Part shown: in pieces, positions 54,816-62,496 of the stretch | Layout of the letters: every line of letters begins with the position of its first letter | Position numbering within the stretch: position 1 is the stretch's first letter | Source of the DNA: an uncultured SAR86 cluster bacterium | GTDB lineage: Bacteria; Pseudomonadota; Gammaproteobacteria; Magnimaribacterales; D2472 | Assembly: GCA_902586925.1 (NCBI GenBank) | Contig: CACIJE010000002.1 | Coordinates: forward strand, 62,001-126,000 | Length of the DNA: 64,000 bases | Reading direction: 5' to 3' | Made by a program: the position numbers and the translations under genes | The notes under the pieces: model-generated | What the model was told of the DNA's origin: nothing | Databases searched by the model: none | What the model saw: only the letters and a program-made list of their open reading frames with translations

Positions 54816-57404
54816 TTAGAAATTCTTCTTAACTCTAATGCCAACAGTCAAAGGCTTAATAACTGTTACACGCTGTCTATCAAACACAAAGTTATTGCTT
54901 ATTTCAGCTCTTTTGTCTGTAACATTATCAATATAAAGCTCAGCAACAACATCATCATTAGACATCCCAACTCTTATGTCGAGGTAGCTATATGAATCTT
55001 GTGTAGCCTTGTTTGGCTCCATGATATCCGAAGTTGATTCTCCAGAGTAGACCATTTGAATTTGTCCATGTCCTACATATCCATTTGACATACCAAACTC
55101 TTGTCTTATTCTGATATTACCTTGATATTCAGGTGCAAATGCCATATTTTCTCCAACAATAACATCATTGGTAGGTAACAATTTTTTTGTTATTTCGCTA
55201 TCTAAGAATGAAAATGCGCCTGCCACTGAAAGGCCATCAATATCTGTAAGATATGTAAAGTCACCCTCTAAACCTCGGATGGTTCCATCAGCTGCATTAT
55301 CTGAGAAGAACAAGTTAACATTCATAGCCGGATCTAAAATTGTACTTTGAAGACCTTCTACGTCAACATTAAAGATACTTCCGTTAAGTCTTAATTGTCC
55401 ATCAAGTAGAATAGTTTTCCAACCAAACTCCATATTCGTAATTTCATCAGACTCAACTTCTGGTTTAACTCTATAAGCATCGGTACCAGCACCAACTGGT
55501 CTATTTAAAAGACCAGGTCGGAAACCTTCTGACCAAGTCACATAATACATTACATCTTCTTTAGGGCGCCAAGAATAAGTTACTTTACCTATAACACCAT
55601 CAGTTTTTGCTTTGTCAGGGTAACCATTTGGATTTCCTGGTGCATACTGAACAGATAAGTTTGTTCCATATCTTTGTTCATCAGGGTTACCAAAACCATT
55701 ACCAAATGATGAGTTAGCGCTACCTTCAAAATCAACTTCGATATCGTACCATCTAGCACCAACAGTAAGTTCCGTTGTATCACTCATAGCAATATTTAAC
55801 TCACCAAAAACACCTTTTTGACTGTCAGTTCTTCTTATATCATTAAAGAAAATCACTGGTTCTGGAAAAGGACCAGCTGAGTACCAACCTGCGCCTGCAT
55901 TACATGCAGATTTACCACTACAAGTAGTTCCTGTAACAGCAACATCTGTTAATGCGTAGTTTGAAGCGTATTCGATATCATTCATTAGAGAACCAGGATA
56001 GGTGAATAAATTCAACTCTTTTAGTTCTGTGTCACTCTTAAATAACCCTGCTGTCAATGACATAGTGTCATTGATGGGAGCATTTACACGTACCTCATGA
56101 GTTTCAACACTTGTATCAGTAGTAGAGTCTACAAATAGATCAACTGAACCACATGTTCCAAATGGAGCACCTGTAGGTGAAAATGTTGTATAAGTTACGT
56201 AATAATCACAAATATAATATGGGATCCAATCACCAACAAATAAATAGTCGGTGTAATCAACAACTTGATTAGTTTCTCTATCTGTATATGCACCAGCATA
56301 CACAACCTCAAGATCACCAATTGAACCTTCTAATGTTAAACTCATATTAGAATATTCATCATCAATATAATCATCGGAATATCTTTGTATCTCAAGGTCG
56401 CCAAGACCAGGATCTGTGAAAAACACACCATCTGCTTCAATTGTTTGTTCAGCGTATACTAGAGTAGCCTTAAAGTTTTCACCAATATCTTGAGCTAGAG
56501 TAGAACGGAAGCCCACATACTCAGTACCATTAACATTATCTTCTTCAAGAGCACTTGTTGGAGTCATTATAACTCCAGAAAGATCAGCTCCACCTTGTCT
56601 ACCTTCTCTATCAACAGAAACAGGTAATCCATTATCTCTAACAGTTCCAGCTGCTCTAAAACTACCTGAAGATGATGCATCAAGGGTACCTGGTACTTGA
56701 TCAATGTAACCACCTCTTCTATCTTTATATCCAACAAATCTCCATGTAGTGCTATCACTAATAGGAATATTTGTCATAAATTCAGCTTTTGTTCCAGTGT
56801 CTCCTTCAGGCATAAACCTTGTTTCAAACTCTACATTACTCTCAAAAACACCTGGTTTTGGCTTATTTGTAATTAACCTTACAACACCAGCTTGTGAACT
56901 AGCTCCAAATAGAGTACCTTGTGGACCAGCTAAAACCTCAATTCTATTTATATCAGCTGCATAAACATCTAAATTTCTTCCTGGTTGGGCTAGAGGTTGT
57001 TCGTCCAGATAAAAACCAACATTTGGTGCTAAACCTGCAACACCTGCAGTTGTTAAGTTCGGTGTAGTGGAAGCAAGACCTCTAATGTAAATAGTACTTT
57101 GACCTGGACCTGAACCACCGGCAGTTACTCCCGGAAGTTGGAGAAGATAATCTTCGAATACATTAATGCCTCTTTCCTCAAGAGTCTCTTCATTTAATGC
57201 ACTGACTGACAATGGTACATCTTGAAGACTTTCAGTTTTTTTTCGTGCTGTTACAACTACTTCTTCAATAGTTGCATTTTGAGCTGCAATATAACCACTG
57301 AATACAGATGCATTGATTACAGCAAATGTAGACAAAGATGGTAGGATTGCAGGAATTATAGAAGGCGAAATATCCTTCCGAAATTTATTCAATTCTTTTA
57401 ACAT
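54816..57404 (-). CDS. TonB-dependent receptor (copy 1)
   Basis: Outer-membrane receptor of 862 residues. The leader runs to about residue 42 (FSGYIAAQ), followed by a TonB box-like IEEVVVTARKK. The plug domain follows (SLQDVPLSVSALNEETLEERG, YIRGLAS, VGFYLDEQP, INRIEVLAGPQGTLFG and GVVRLITNKP). The rest is the 22-strand barrel, ending with a C-terminal Phe (VKKNF). The pattern is that of the large marine gammaproteobacterial receptor family, in which ligands range from siderophores to oligosaccharides; none can be assigned. A good Shine-Dalgarno (AGGGGA) precedes the ATG. Confidence 0.93.
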   Translation of the reverse strand: MLKELNKFRKDISPSIIPAILPSLSTFAVINASVFSGYIAAQNATIEEVVVTARKKTESLQDVPLSVSALNEETLEERGINVFEDYLLQLPGVTAGGSGPGQSTIYIRGLASTTPNLTTAGVAGLAPNVGFYLDEQPLAQPGRNLDVYAADINRIEVLAGPQGTLFGASSQAGVVRLITNKPKPGVFESNVEFETRFMPEGDTGTKAEFMTNIPISDSTTWRFVGYKDRRGGYIDQVPGTLDASSSGSFRAAGTVRDNGLPVSVDREGRQGGADLSGVIMTPTSALEEDNVNGTEYVGFRSTLAQDIGENFKATLVYAEQTIEADGVFFTDPGLGDLEIQRYSDDYIDDEYSNMSLTLEGSIGDLEVVYAGAYTDRETNQVVDYTDYLFVGDWIPYYICDYYVTYTTFSPTGAPFGTCGSVDLFVDSTTDTSVETHEVRVNAPINDTMSLTAGLFKSDTELKELNLFTYPGSLMNDIEYASNYALTDVAVTGTTCSGKSACNAGAGWYSAGPFPEPVIFFNDIRRTDSQKGVFGELNIAMSDTTELTVGARWYDIEVDFEGSANSSFGNGFGNPDEQRYGTNLSVQYAPGNPNGYPDKAKTDGVIGKVTYSWRPKEDVMYYVTWSEGFRPGLLNRPVGAGTDAYRVKPEVESDEITNMEFGWKTILLDGQLRLNGSIFNVDVEGLQSTILDPAMNVNLFFSDNAADGTIRGLEGDFTYLTDIDGLSVAGAFSFLDSEITKKLLPTNDVIVGENMAFAPEYQGNIRIRQEFGMSNGYVGHGQIQMVYSGESTSDIMEPNKATQDSYSYLDIRVGMSNDDVVAELYIDNVTDKRAEISNNFVFDRQRVTVIKPLTVGIRVKKNF

Positions 57405-57554
57405 AGCTTCCCCTAATTAAAAATTTAATACCATAAGGTTACTAAATTAGGTAAAACTATGCAAATTTGGTTAACATTTAATTATGAATGTTTGGTGTAA
57501 TATAGATATTTAAAGTTAATTATGTTTCACTAGATTTAATCTAAACCCACAAAA
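57405..57554. promoter_or_regulatory. Divergent region, TonB-dependent receptor 1 / BCCT transporter
   Basis: This 150-nt gap must contain the promoters of the receptor (minus) and the BCCT transporter (plus). It is AT-rich with no clear operator, Fur box or hairpin that I can see. The receptor has a ribosome-binding site; the transporter ATG has none visible. Confidence 0.35.
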
Positions 57555-59045
57555 ATGAATAATTTAAGCAAACCACGATTTATTTTTTCTATTTTATTAA
57601 TATCAATAATAACTGCGGTTGTTTCCTTAAATTCAGACATATCAGAGTCATTTTTTCTTGATTTGCAGGCGGTTCTCTCTAAATATTTAGGTTGGATGAT
57701 CATTGTTCTTGCAAATGGGTTTGTCATTTTTGCGATTTACCTAATTTTTACTAAATATAAAGATATAAGACTTGGTGGTAAAAATGCAAAACCAACTTAT
57801 TCATACGTTAACTGGATTGCTATGCTATTTAGTGCTGGTTTAGGTATTGGTCTTCTATTTTATGGAGTTGCTGAGCCTATTATGCATCTTAACTCCTATC
57901 CTGGAATGATTGATGGTGATATTACTTTTAATTCAGGAAAGGCAATTGGTTTGGCGAATCTTCATTGGGGCCTTCATGGTTGGGCAATTTATTCTCTTTT
58001 AGGACTATGTTTTGCATTTGCCTCATATAATAAAAAACTTCCATTCAGAGTCAGCTCTTTATTAGGTCCGACTATTTCCAATAACAGACCATTAGCAGTT
58101 TTAATTGATATTATTGCAATTCTTACAACAATTTTTGGTGTAACTACTTCTCTTGGACTAGGTACGATTCAAATTAGCTCGGGTTTAGACTATGTTTTCT
58201 CAGTTCCAGAAAGTTTTAGTAATCAGATTATTATTATTGCGATTATAACTTTGATTGGTTTAATTAGTGTTTGTTTAGGTTTAGATAAAGGCATTAAAAG
58301 GTTGTCTCAAGTAAATATGATTCTTGCTACTTCCTTAATGTTATTTATTTTTATATTTGGACCAACAGTATTTATTATTAATGCACTAGTTCAAAACTTT
58401 GGTTCATATCTAAATACCGTTATTGAATCTGCTACTTGGACAGAAGCCTATAGCTCAACTTCTTGGCAGGATGGTTGGACTTTATTCTACTATACATGGT
58501 GGTTTGCTTGGGCACCGTTTGTATCATTATTTATTGCAAGAATTTCTTATGGTAGATCTATTAAAGAATTTATTATTGGAGTGCTGTTTGTGCCATCAAT
58601 AATTGTTTTTTTCTGGATGGGAATTTTTGGTAATGCTGGTATTTATCAAGTAATCAATGAAACTAGTCAAATTAATGAGATTGTAAATAATAATTATACA
58701 GTTGCTCTATTCGCATTACTTGAGAGTTATCCGGCATCAATATTAGTATCAGGTCTTACCCTTGTGATAATTGTTACTTTTTTTGTAACATCTTCTGACT
58801 CAGGAGCATTAGTGGCCTCCATGTTATCATCGAAAAGTCATATCGGAATTCATGATGATTCGCCAATTTTATCCAGAGTCAGTTGGGCTATATTTTTGGG
58901 TATTATTGCTGCTGTTCTTTTATATAAAGGTGGCTTGACAGCACTTCAAACCTCAGTTGTGATTTTTGGAGTTCCATTTTCTATTATTGTCGTTTTTGCA
59001 ATTAAAGAGTTTTACAAGTCTCTTGAAAGTGAATTAAAGCTCTAA
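57555..59045 (+). CDS. BCCT-family transporter (betaine/choline/carnitine type)
   Basis: Twelve-helix secondary transporter for compatible-solute-like quaternary ammonium or sulfonium compounds. FSAGLGIGLLFYGVAEP is the family signature in helix three, GVTTSLGLGTIQI lies in helix five, and WTLFYYTWWFAWAPFVSLFIARISYGRS is the aromatic box region (given here in two parts: FYYTWWFAWAP and FIARISYGR). Length (496) has short tails, so osmotic-sensing C-terminal extensions as in BetP are absent. Likely substrates in seawater are glycine betaine or DMSP; this is inferred from the family. Confidence 0.9.
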   Translation: MNNLSKPRFIFSILLISIITAVVSLNSDISESFFLDLQAVLSKYLGWMIIVLANGFVIFAIYLIFTKYKDIRLGGKNAKPTYSYVNWIAMLFSAGLGIGLLFYGVAEPIMHLNSYPGMIDGDITFNSGKAIGLANLHWGLHGWAIYSLLGLCFAFASYNKKLPFRVSSLLGPTISNNRPLAVLIDIIAILTTIFGVTTSLGLGTIQISSGLDYVFSVPESFSNQIIIIAIITLIGLISVCLGLDKGIKRLSQVNMILATSLMLFIFIFGPTVFIINALVQNFGSYLNTVIESATWTEAYSSTSWQDGWTLFYYTWWFAWAPFVSLFIARISYGRSIKEFIIGVLFVPSIIVFFWMGIFGNAGIYQVINETSQINEIVNNNYTVALFALLESYPASILVSGLTLVIIVTFFVTSSDSGALVASMLSSKSHIGIHDDSPILSRVSWAIFLGIIAAVLLYKGGLTALQTSVVIFGVPFSIIVVFAIKEFYKSLESELKL

Positions 59046-59191
59046 TTTATTTCGTCGTCTATTTTTTTTAACTCATCTTCATCCATCTCATCTTCAAAAA
59101 TTAAATCGTTTTTTTTATTCTGACTGAGTTTTTTAGACACTATAAGTGCTGCAACAATAATTATTAATATAATTCCGATTTGGTATAGCAT
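59042..59191 (-). CDS. Small acidic single-pass membrane protein
   Basis: A 49-residue frame from ATG 59191 to TAG 59042. Residues 4-19 form a hydrophobic helix (QIGIILIIIVAALIVS), followed by a Lys-rich stretch and a strongly acidic tail (FEDEMDEDELKKIDDEIN). This layout is typical of real short membrane proteins and unlikely by chance in a gap. It overlaps the BCCT stop by four nt on the other strand. No Shine-Dalgarno and no recognised family, so it remains a prediction. Confidence 0.5.
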   Translation of the reverse strand: MLYQIGIILIIIVAALIVSKKLSQNKKNDLIFEDEMDEDELKKIDDEIN

Positions 59192-59237
59192 TTTAACAAT
59201 ATATAATAAGTAATACTTATATTAACATTTGCAACAA

Positions 59238-59789
59238 ATGGATGCTTTAAAAAATATTCTTAATAGAGTTTCTGCAAGACAACTATCAGAACCGTATCCA
59301 AATAAAAAAGAAATGGATATTGTTTATAAAGCTGCGTTAAGGGCACCCGATCATGCGTGGTTAAAACCATCATGTTTTATTGAAGTAAAAAACGATGGAC
59401 TTGATAAGCTTTCAAAAATATTTTTAGAATTTGGCAAGTCTTGTTCCGATATTTCTGAACTTGTTTTAAAAAAATATCAAAATGCTCCATATAGAGCGCC
59501 TATGATAGTAATACTTGTGAATACATATAAAGACCATCCTAAAGTACCAGCCATTGAACAAAAGCTCTCAACTGCTACTGCAGCCCAAAACATAATGCTT
59601 GCTCTGAATGCTATGAATTATGCTTGTATATGGCGAACTGGAAAATTAGCCTTCAATAAGACTGTACAAAAATCTTTAGGATTACATGACAATCAAGAGA
59701 TTTTAGGATACTTGTATATAGGAACTGAGATTGGTACTAAGAAAAAAATACCATCACTTGATATTGATGATTTTGTTTCATATTTATAA
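59238..59789 (+). CDS. Nitroreductase family protein, YdjA-like
   Basis: FMN-dependent NAD(P)H oxidoreductase of the small nitroreductase group. I place the start at ATG 59238, giving MDALKNILNRVSARQLSEPYP as in YdjA-type proteins (MDAL...RxS); a TTG three codons upstream is less likely. ALRAPDHAWLKPSCF is the FMN-binding loop and AAQNIMLALNAMNYACIWRTG the conserved helix and C-terminal FMN site. The natural substrate is unknown. Its end overlaps the convergent DUF4345-like gene by six nt. Confidence 0.85.
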   Translation: MDALKNILNRVSARQLSEPYPNKKEMDIVYKAALRAPDHAWLKPSCFIEVKNDGLDKLSKIFLEFGKSCSDISELVLKKYQNAPYRAPMIVILVNTYKDHPKVPAIEQKLSTATAAQNIMLALNAMNYACIWRTGKLAFNKTVQKSLGLHDNQEILGYLYIGTEIGTKKKIPSLDIDDFVSYL

Positions 59790-60161
59790 AGAGTTTGATT
59801 TATAAAAAAAAGCAGACGTCCATGCGATCACTGTAAATAAAATTTCTGCAATCAATGAGCTAATAGCTATATCAGCATCATAATTAATAGATGCTAGAAT
59901 ATTAAATAATCCAGCTAACATATATATTATTCCAGCGCTAAATATCCATTGGTATTGCTTGGTAAAAAAAGAAATGAAACACATTGTTGATGTTCCTAAA
60001 AAAAATGCAGTAAAGTCTCTTATTTGTGTATTCCTGCCCAGTCCATCTAGATAGGTCATATTAAGTGTCTCTGCAGCTATTTCGGGTGAAAGAATCCATT
60101 GGATCGATATCATCCCAAGAACCAAGCCAAGTAACAACGATAATAAATTAGCAATTTTCAT
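59784..60161 (-). CDS. Four-TM membrane protein, DUF4345-like
   Basis: 125 residues with four membrane helices (about 5-25, 50-65, 70-90 and 100-120). ILSPEIAAETLNMTYLDGLGRNTQIRDFTAFFLG resembles the first loop of DUF4345-type proteins (quoted here only as GRNTQIRDFTAFFLG). Function is unknown. Its ATG overlaps the S51 peptidase stop by four nt (ATGA). Confidence 0.55.
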   Translation of the reverse strand: MKIANLLSLLLGLVLGMISIQWILSPEIAAETLNMTYLDGLGRNTQIRDFTAFFLGTSTMCFISFFTKQYQWIFSAGIIYMLAGLFNILASINYDADIAISSLIAEILFTVIAWTSAFFYKSNSL

Positions 60162-60865
60162 ATAAGTATTTTATTTACTCCCTTAAGTTCATTTTGAATA
60201 ATTTTATTATTTTTGCAAGTAACAGAGTAAGCACTATTATTTTTACCAAAACTAACAGAATATACAGGAGTATCGTTGATTAAATGTAGAGCGCAAAACC
60301 CCTCAATAGCAATACACTCATCGATCTTATTATTAATTAATATATCCTTAACAAAAGGAATTCTCTCTGGCTCTTCATCATAATGAGGGCAACAAATTCC
60401 ATTAACAAACCCAAGACAGGGTAAGATTGATTGATGATCTTTCCACGAATCTGTAATGCCTTTTTCAAACCAGCAAATTGCTCCTGCACTGACACCACTC
60501 ATAATAGTTCCATCATTGTATGCATTTTTAAGAATTTTATCTAAGTCCCATTCTCTCCAAACTGCTAGCATACTTTTAGTATTTCCTCCTCCAACAAATA
60601 TAATGTCTTGTTTATTAATATGTTCCTCCAATTTTATTGTTCTTTTAAAAAAATCAATATGTGATGTTATGCAGCCAAGTTTATCAAATGCTTTATAAAA
60701 GTTTTCTATGTATCCATCATCATCACCGGTAGCTGTTGGAATAAAACATATTGATGGATTTGTGTTTTCTGATTGATTTATAATATATTTTTCAATCTTT
60801 AAATCTTTTATTTCTCTACCGAAACCCCCGCCACCAATTGCTATAATTTGTTTTTTATTATTCAT
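60158..60865 (-). CDS. Peptidase family S51 (dipeptidase E / cyanophycinase-like)
   Basis: 235-residue serine peptidase. FVGGGNTKSMLAVW is the conserved strand-turn, and the nucleophile elbow is MSGVSAGAICWF with Ser in GVSAG. GFVNGICCPHYDEEPER holds the His. PepE-type enzymes cleave Asp-X dipeptides. It overlaps the upstream TPR-sulfotransferase gene by eight nt and the downstream four-TM gene by four nt, so the three form one transcript. Confidence 0.85.
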   Translation of the reverse strand: MNNKKQIIAIGGGGFGREIKDLKIEKYIINQSENTNPSICFIPTATGDDDGYIENFYKAFDKLGCITSHIDFFKRTIKLEEHINKQDIIFVGGGNTKSMLAVWREWDLDKILKNAYNDGTIMSGVSAGAICWFEKGITDSWKDHQSILPCLGFVNGICCPHYDEEPERIPFVKDILINNKIDECIAIEGFCALHLINDTPVYSVSFGKNNSAYSVTCKNNKIIQNELKGVNKILI

Positions 60866-62456
60866 TATTTAAAACAATATCTTTAAGAGGCTTAAGGTAC
60901 TCTTCATAATTTTTCCATTGTCCAATTCCTTTTGAATATATAGGTTGTCTAACTTGTTCTGAGCTTGGAGTTCTTACCGCTCTCTTATTTTTGTAAAAAT
61001 GAAAGCAATCATCTTCAATATCAAAACCACAGAATTTTATTAATTTGGTTATTTCATTTTCAGTATCACTGACCATATTTTCATATTTAACCATATGAAC
61101 TTTTCCTGGCAGCACTTTATCCCAATGATCCATTAATGAGATATATTCTAGATAGTAATTAGCTATTCTGTCTAAACTATAACTAAATCCCTGACCTGAA
61201 CCAAAAAGTTGTTTGTAATTGCTAAAACAACAATCCATTGGGTTTCTTCTGGCGTCGATTATTTTTGCGTTTGGCAATATTAGATGTATAAGCCCAATAT
61301 GAAAAAAATTGTTAGGCATTTTATCAATGAAGTAAGGTTTTGAAGTGTTCCTTTGATCAAGTGTATTATTAATGTAGGCATCACCCATTTTTTTAAATTC
61401 CTCTTTTTCAATATCAAGAATTGCTGATGGATATTGTGAGTCATCAGAAGACTTTCTTTTTTTCGAAATTTTTCTTGAAAGTGCAATTATATTTTGGTGT
61501 TCTGTAGTTCCCTCTATTAAAGAATGAGATGAAAGGATTTGTTCAATTAGGGTAGATCCTGATCTTGGTAGTCCAACAACAAATATTGGATCATTTAAGT
61601 CGGTTCCAACATCTGAAAATTTCCTAAAAAATTGTTTAGTGAAGAAATTTTTTATATTTTGACATTCGATTGCAAATTCTTTTACATTCCATAAAACCTC
61701 CTTACTTTTTACCTGATTACCTTTCATATAGGCGGCTATGGAATTCTTAAAATTTTTTCTATCCTCTTCTGCTTTTCCAAGTGTAAAAAGTAAGTGATAG
61801 TAGTCATGTCTTTTACAATTGCTGTCACTTAATAAATCTTTAATAGTATTAAAATCTTTATCAGAAAAAATGTATGTTTTTAGATTAGCTAATCCCCAAT
61901 ATGCTTCACCATAGCCCTCTTTGCACTTTATTGCATCAAGATAAGCACTTATTGCCTCCTCTATTTGACCATTTGCCCTAAGAGTATGTCCATATTGCAA
62001 ATAAAACTGACCATTATTGAGTGTATTTGAGCTGAACCTTTCTTTTATTTCTTTAAATAATATAAGCGCTTCTTCATGTTTATTAGCTTGTGCAAGATTC
62101 ACCGCCTTTAAATTTAAGTAATGGATATTATTTGGCTCTTTTTTTAATAATATTTCAAGTTGCTTCAATGACTCAAATGGTAATTGTCTAGCATGAAGTA
62201 AATTAGCATAACTTAATCTTGCTTCATCATAATCTGGCTCAATATCAAGAGCTCTTGTTAATAAATTACCAGCATCAAAATATGCTCTTTGTCTTATTCC
62301 TATATCAGCAAGTAATTTCATTGCATTGACATCCAAGGGATTATCAAAAAGATATTCTCTTAGTAATTTTTCAGCTTTGTGTTGTTTATTAGAAGCTAGG
62401 AGAACTGATGCTTCGTAAAGCTTTTCAGGAATAATTTTTTTTAAATCTGATGACAT
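60858..62456 (-). CDS. TPR-sulfotransferase (copy 2)
   Basis: 532-residue paralogue of the protein at 52726. TPR units cover residues 1 to about 250, fewer than in copy 1. The sulfotransferase domain has FVVGLPRSGSTLIEQIL (PAPS loop) and DARRNPMDCCFSNYKQLF (3'-phosphate site), then VRTPSSEQVRQPI. DKMPNNFFHIGLIHLILPNAK differs from copy 1 at one position only. It lies 40 nt below the second TonB-dependent receptor gene with a hairpin between them. It is cytoplasmic; acceptor unknown. Confidence 0.85.
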   Translation of the reverse strand: MSSDLKKIIPEKLYEASVLLASNKQHKAEKLLREYLFDNPLDVNAMKLLADIGIRQRAYFDAGNLLTRALDIEPDYDEARLSYANLLHARQLPFESLKQLEILLKKEPNNIHYLNLKAVNLAQANKHEEALILFKEIKERFSSNTLNNGQFYLQYGHTLRANGQIEEAISAYLDAIKCKEGYGEAYWGLANLKTYIFSDKDFNTIKDLLSDSNCKRHDYYHLLFTLGKAEEDRKNFKNSIAAYMKGNQVKSKEVLWNVKEFAIECQNIKNFFTKQFFRKFSDVGTDLNDPIFVVGLPRSGSTLIEQILSSHSLIEGTTEHQNIIALSRKISKKRKSSDDSQYPSAILDIEKEEFKKMGDAYINNTLDQRNTSKPYFIDKMPNNFFHIGLIHLILPNAKIIDARRNPMDCCFSNYKQLFGSGQGFSYSLDRIANYYLEYISLMDHWDKVLPGKVHMVKYENMVSDTENEITKLIKFCGFDIEDDCFHFYKNKRAVRTPSSEQVRQPIYSKGIGQWKNYEEYLKPLKDIVLNNE

Positions 62457-62458
62457 AT

Positions 62459-62489
62459 ATAAAAGGCTACATAAATGTAGCCTTTTATA
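62459..62489 (-). terminator. Hairpin terminator after TonB-dependent receptor 2
   Basis: AAAAGGCTACA (62461-62471) pairs exactly with TGTAGCCTTTT (62476-62486) around TAAA. On the minus strand the stem ends in TTTT and lies ten nt beyond the receptor stop codon. It is placed as the terminator of receptor 1 is, between receptor and sulfotransferase. Confidence 0.75.
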
Positions 62490-62496
62490 TTATCGA

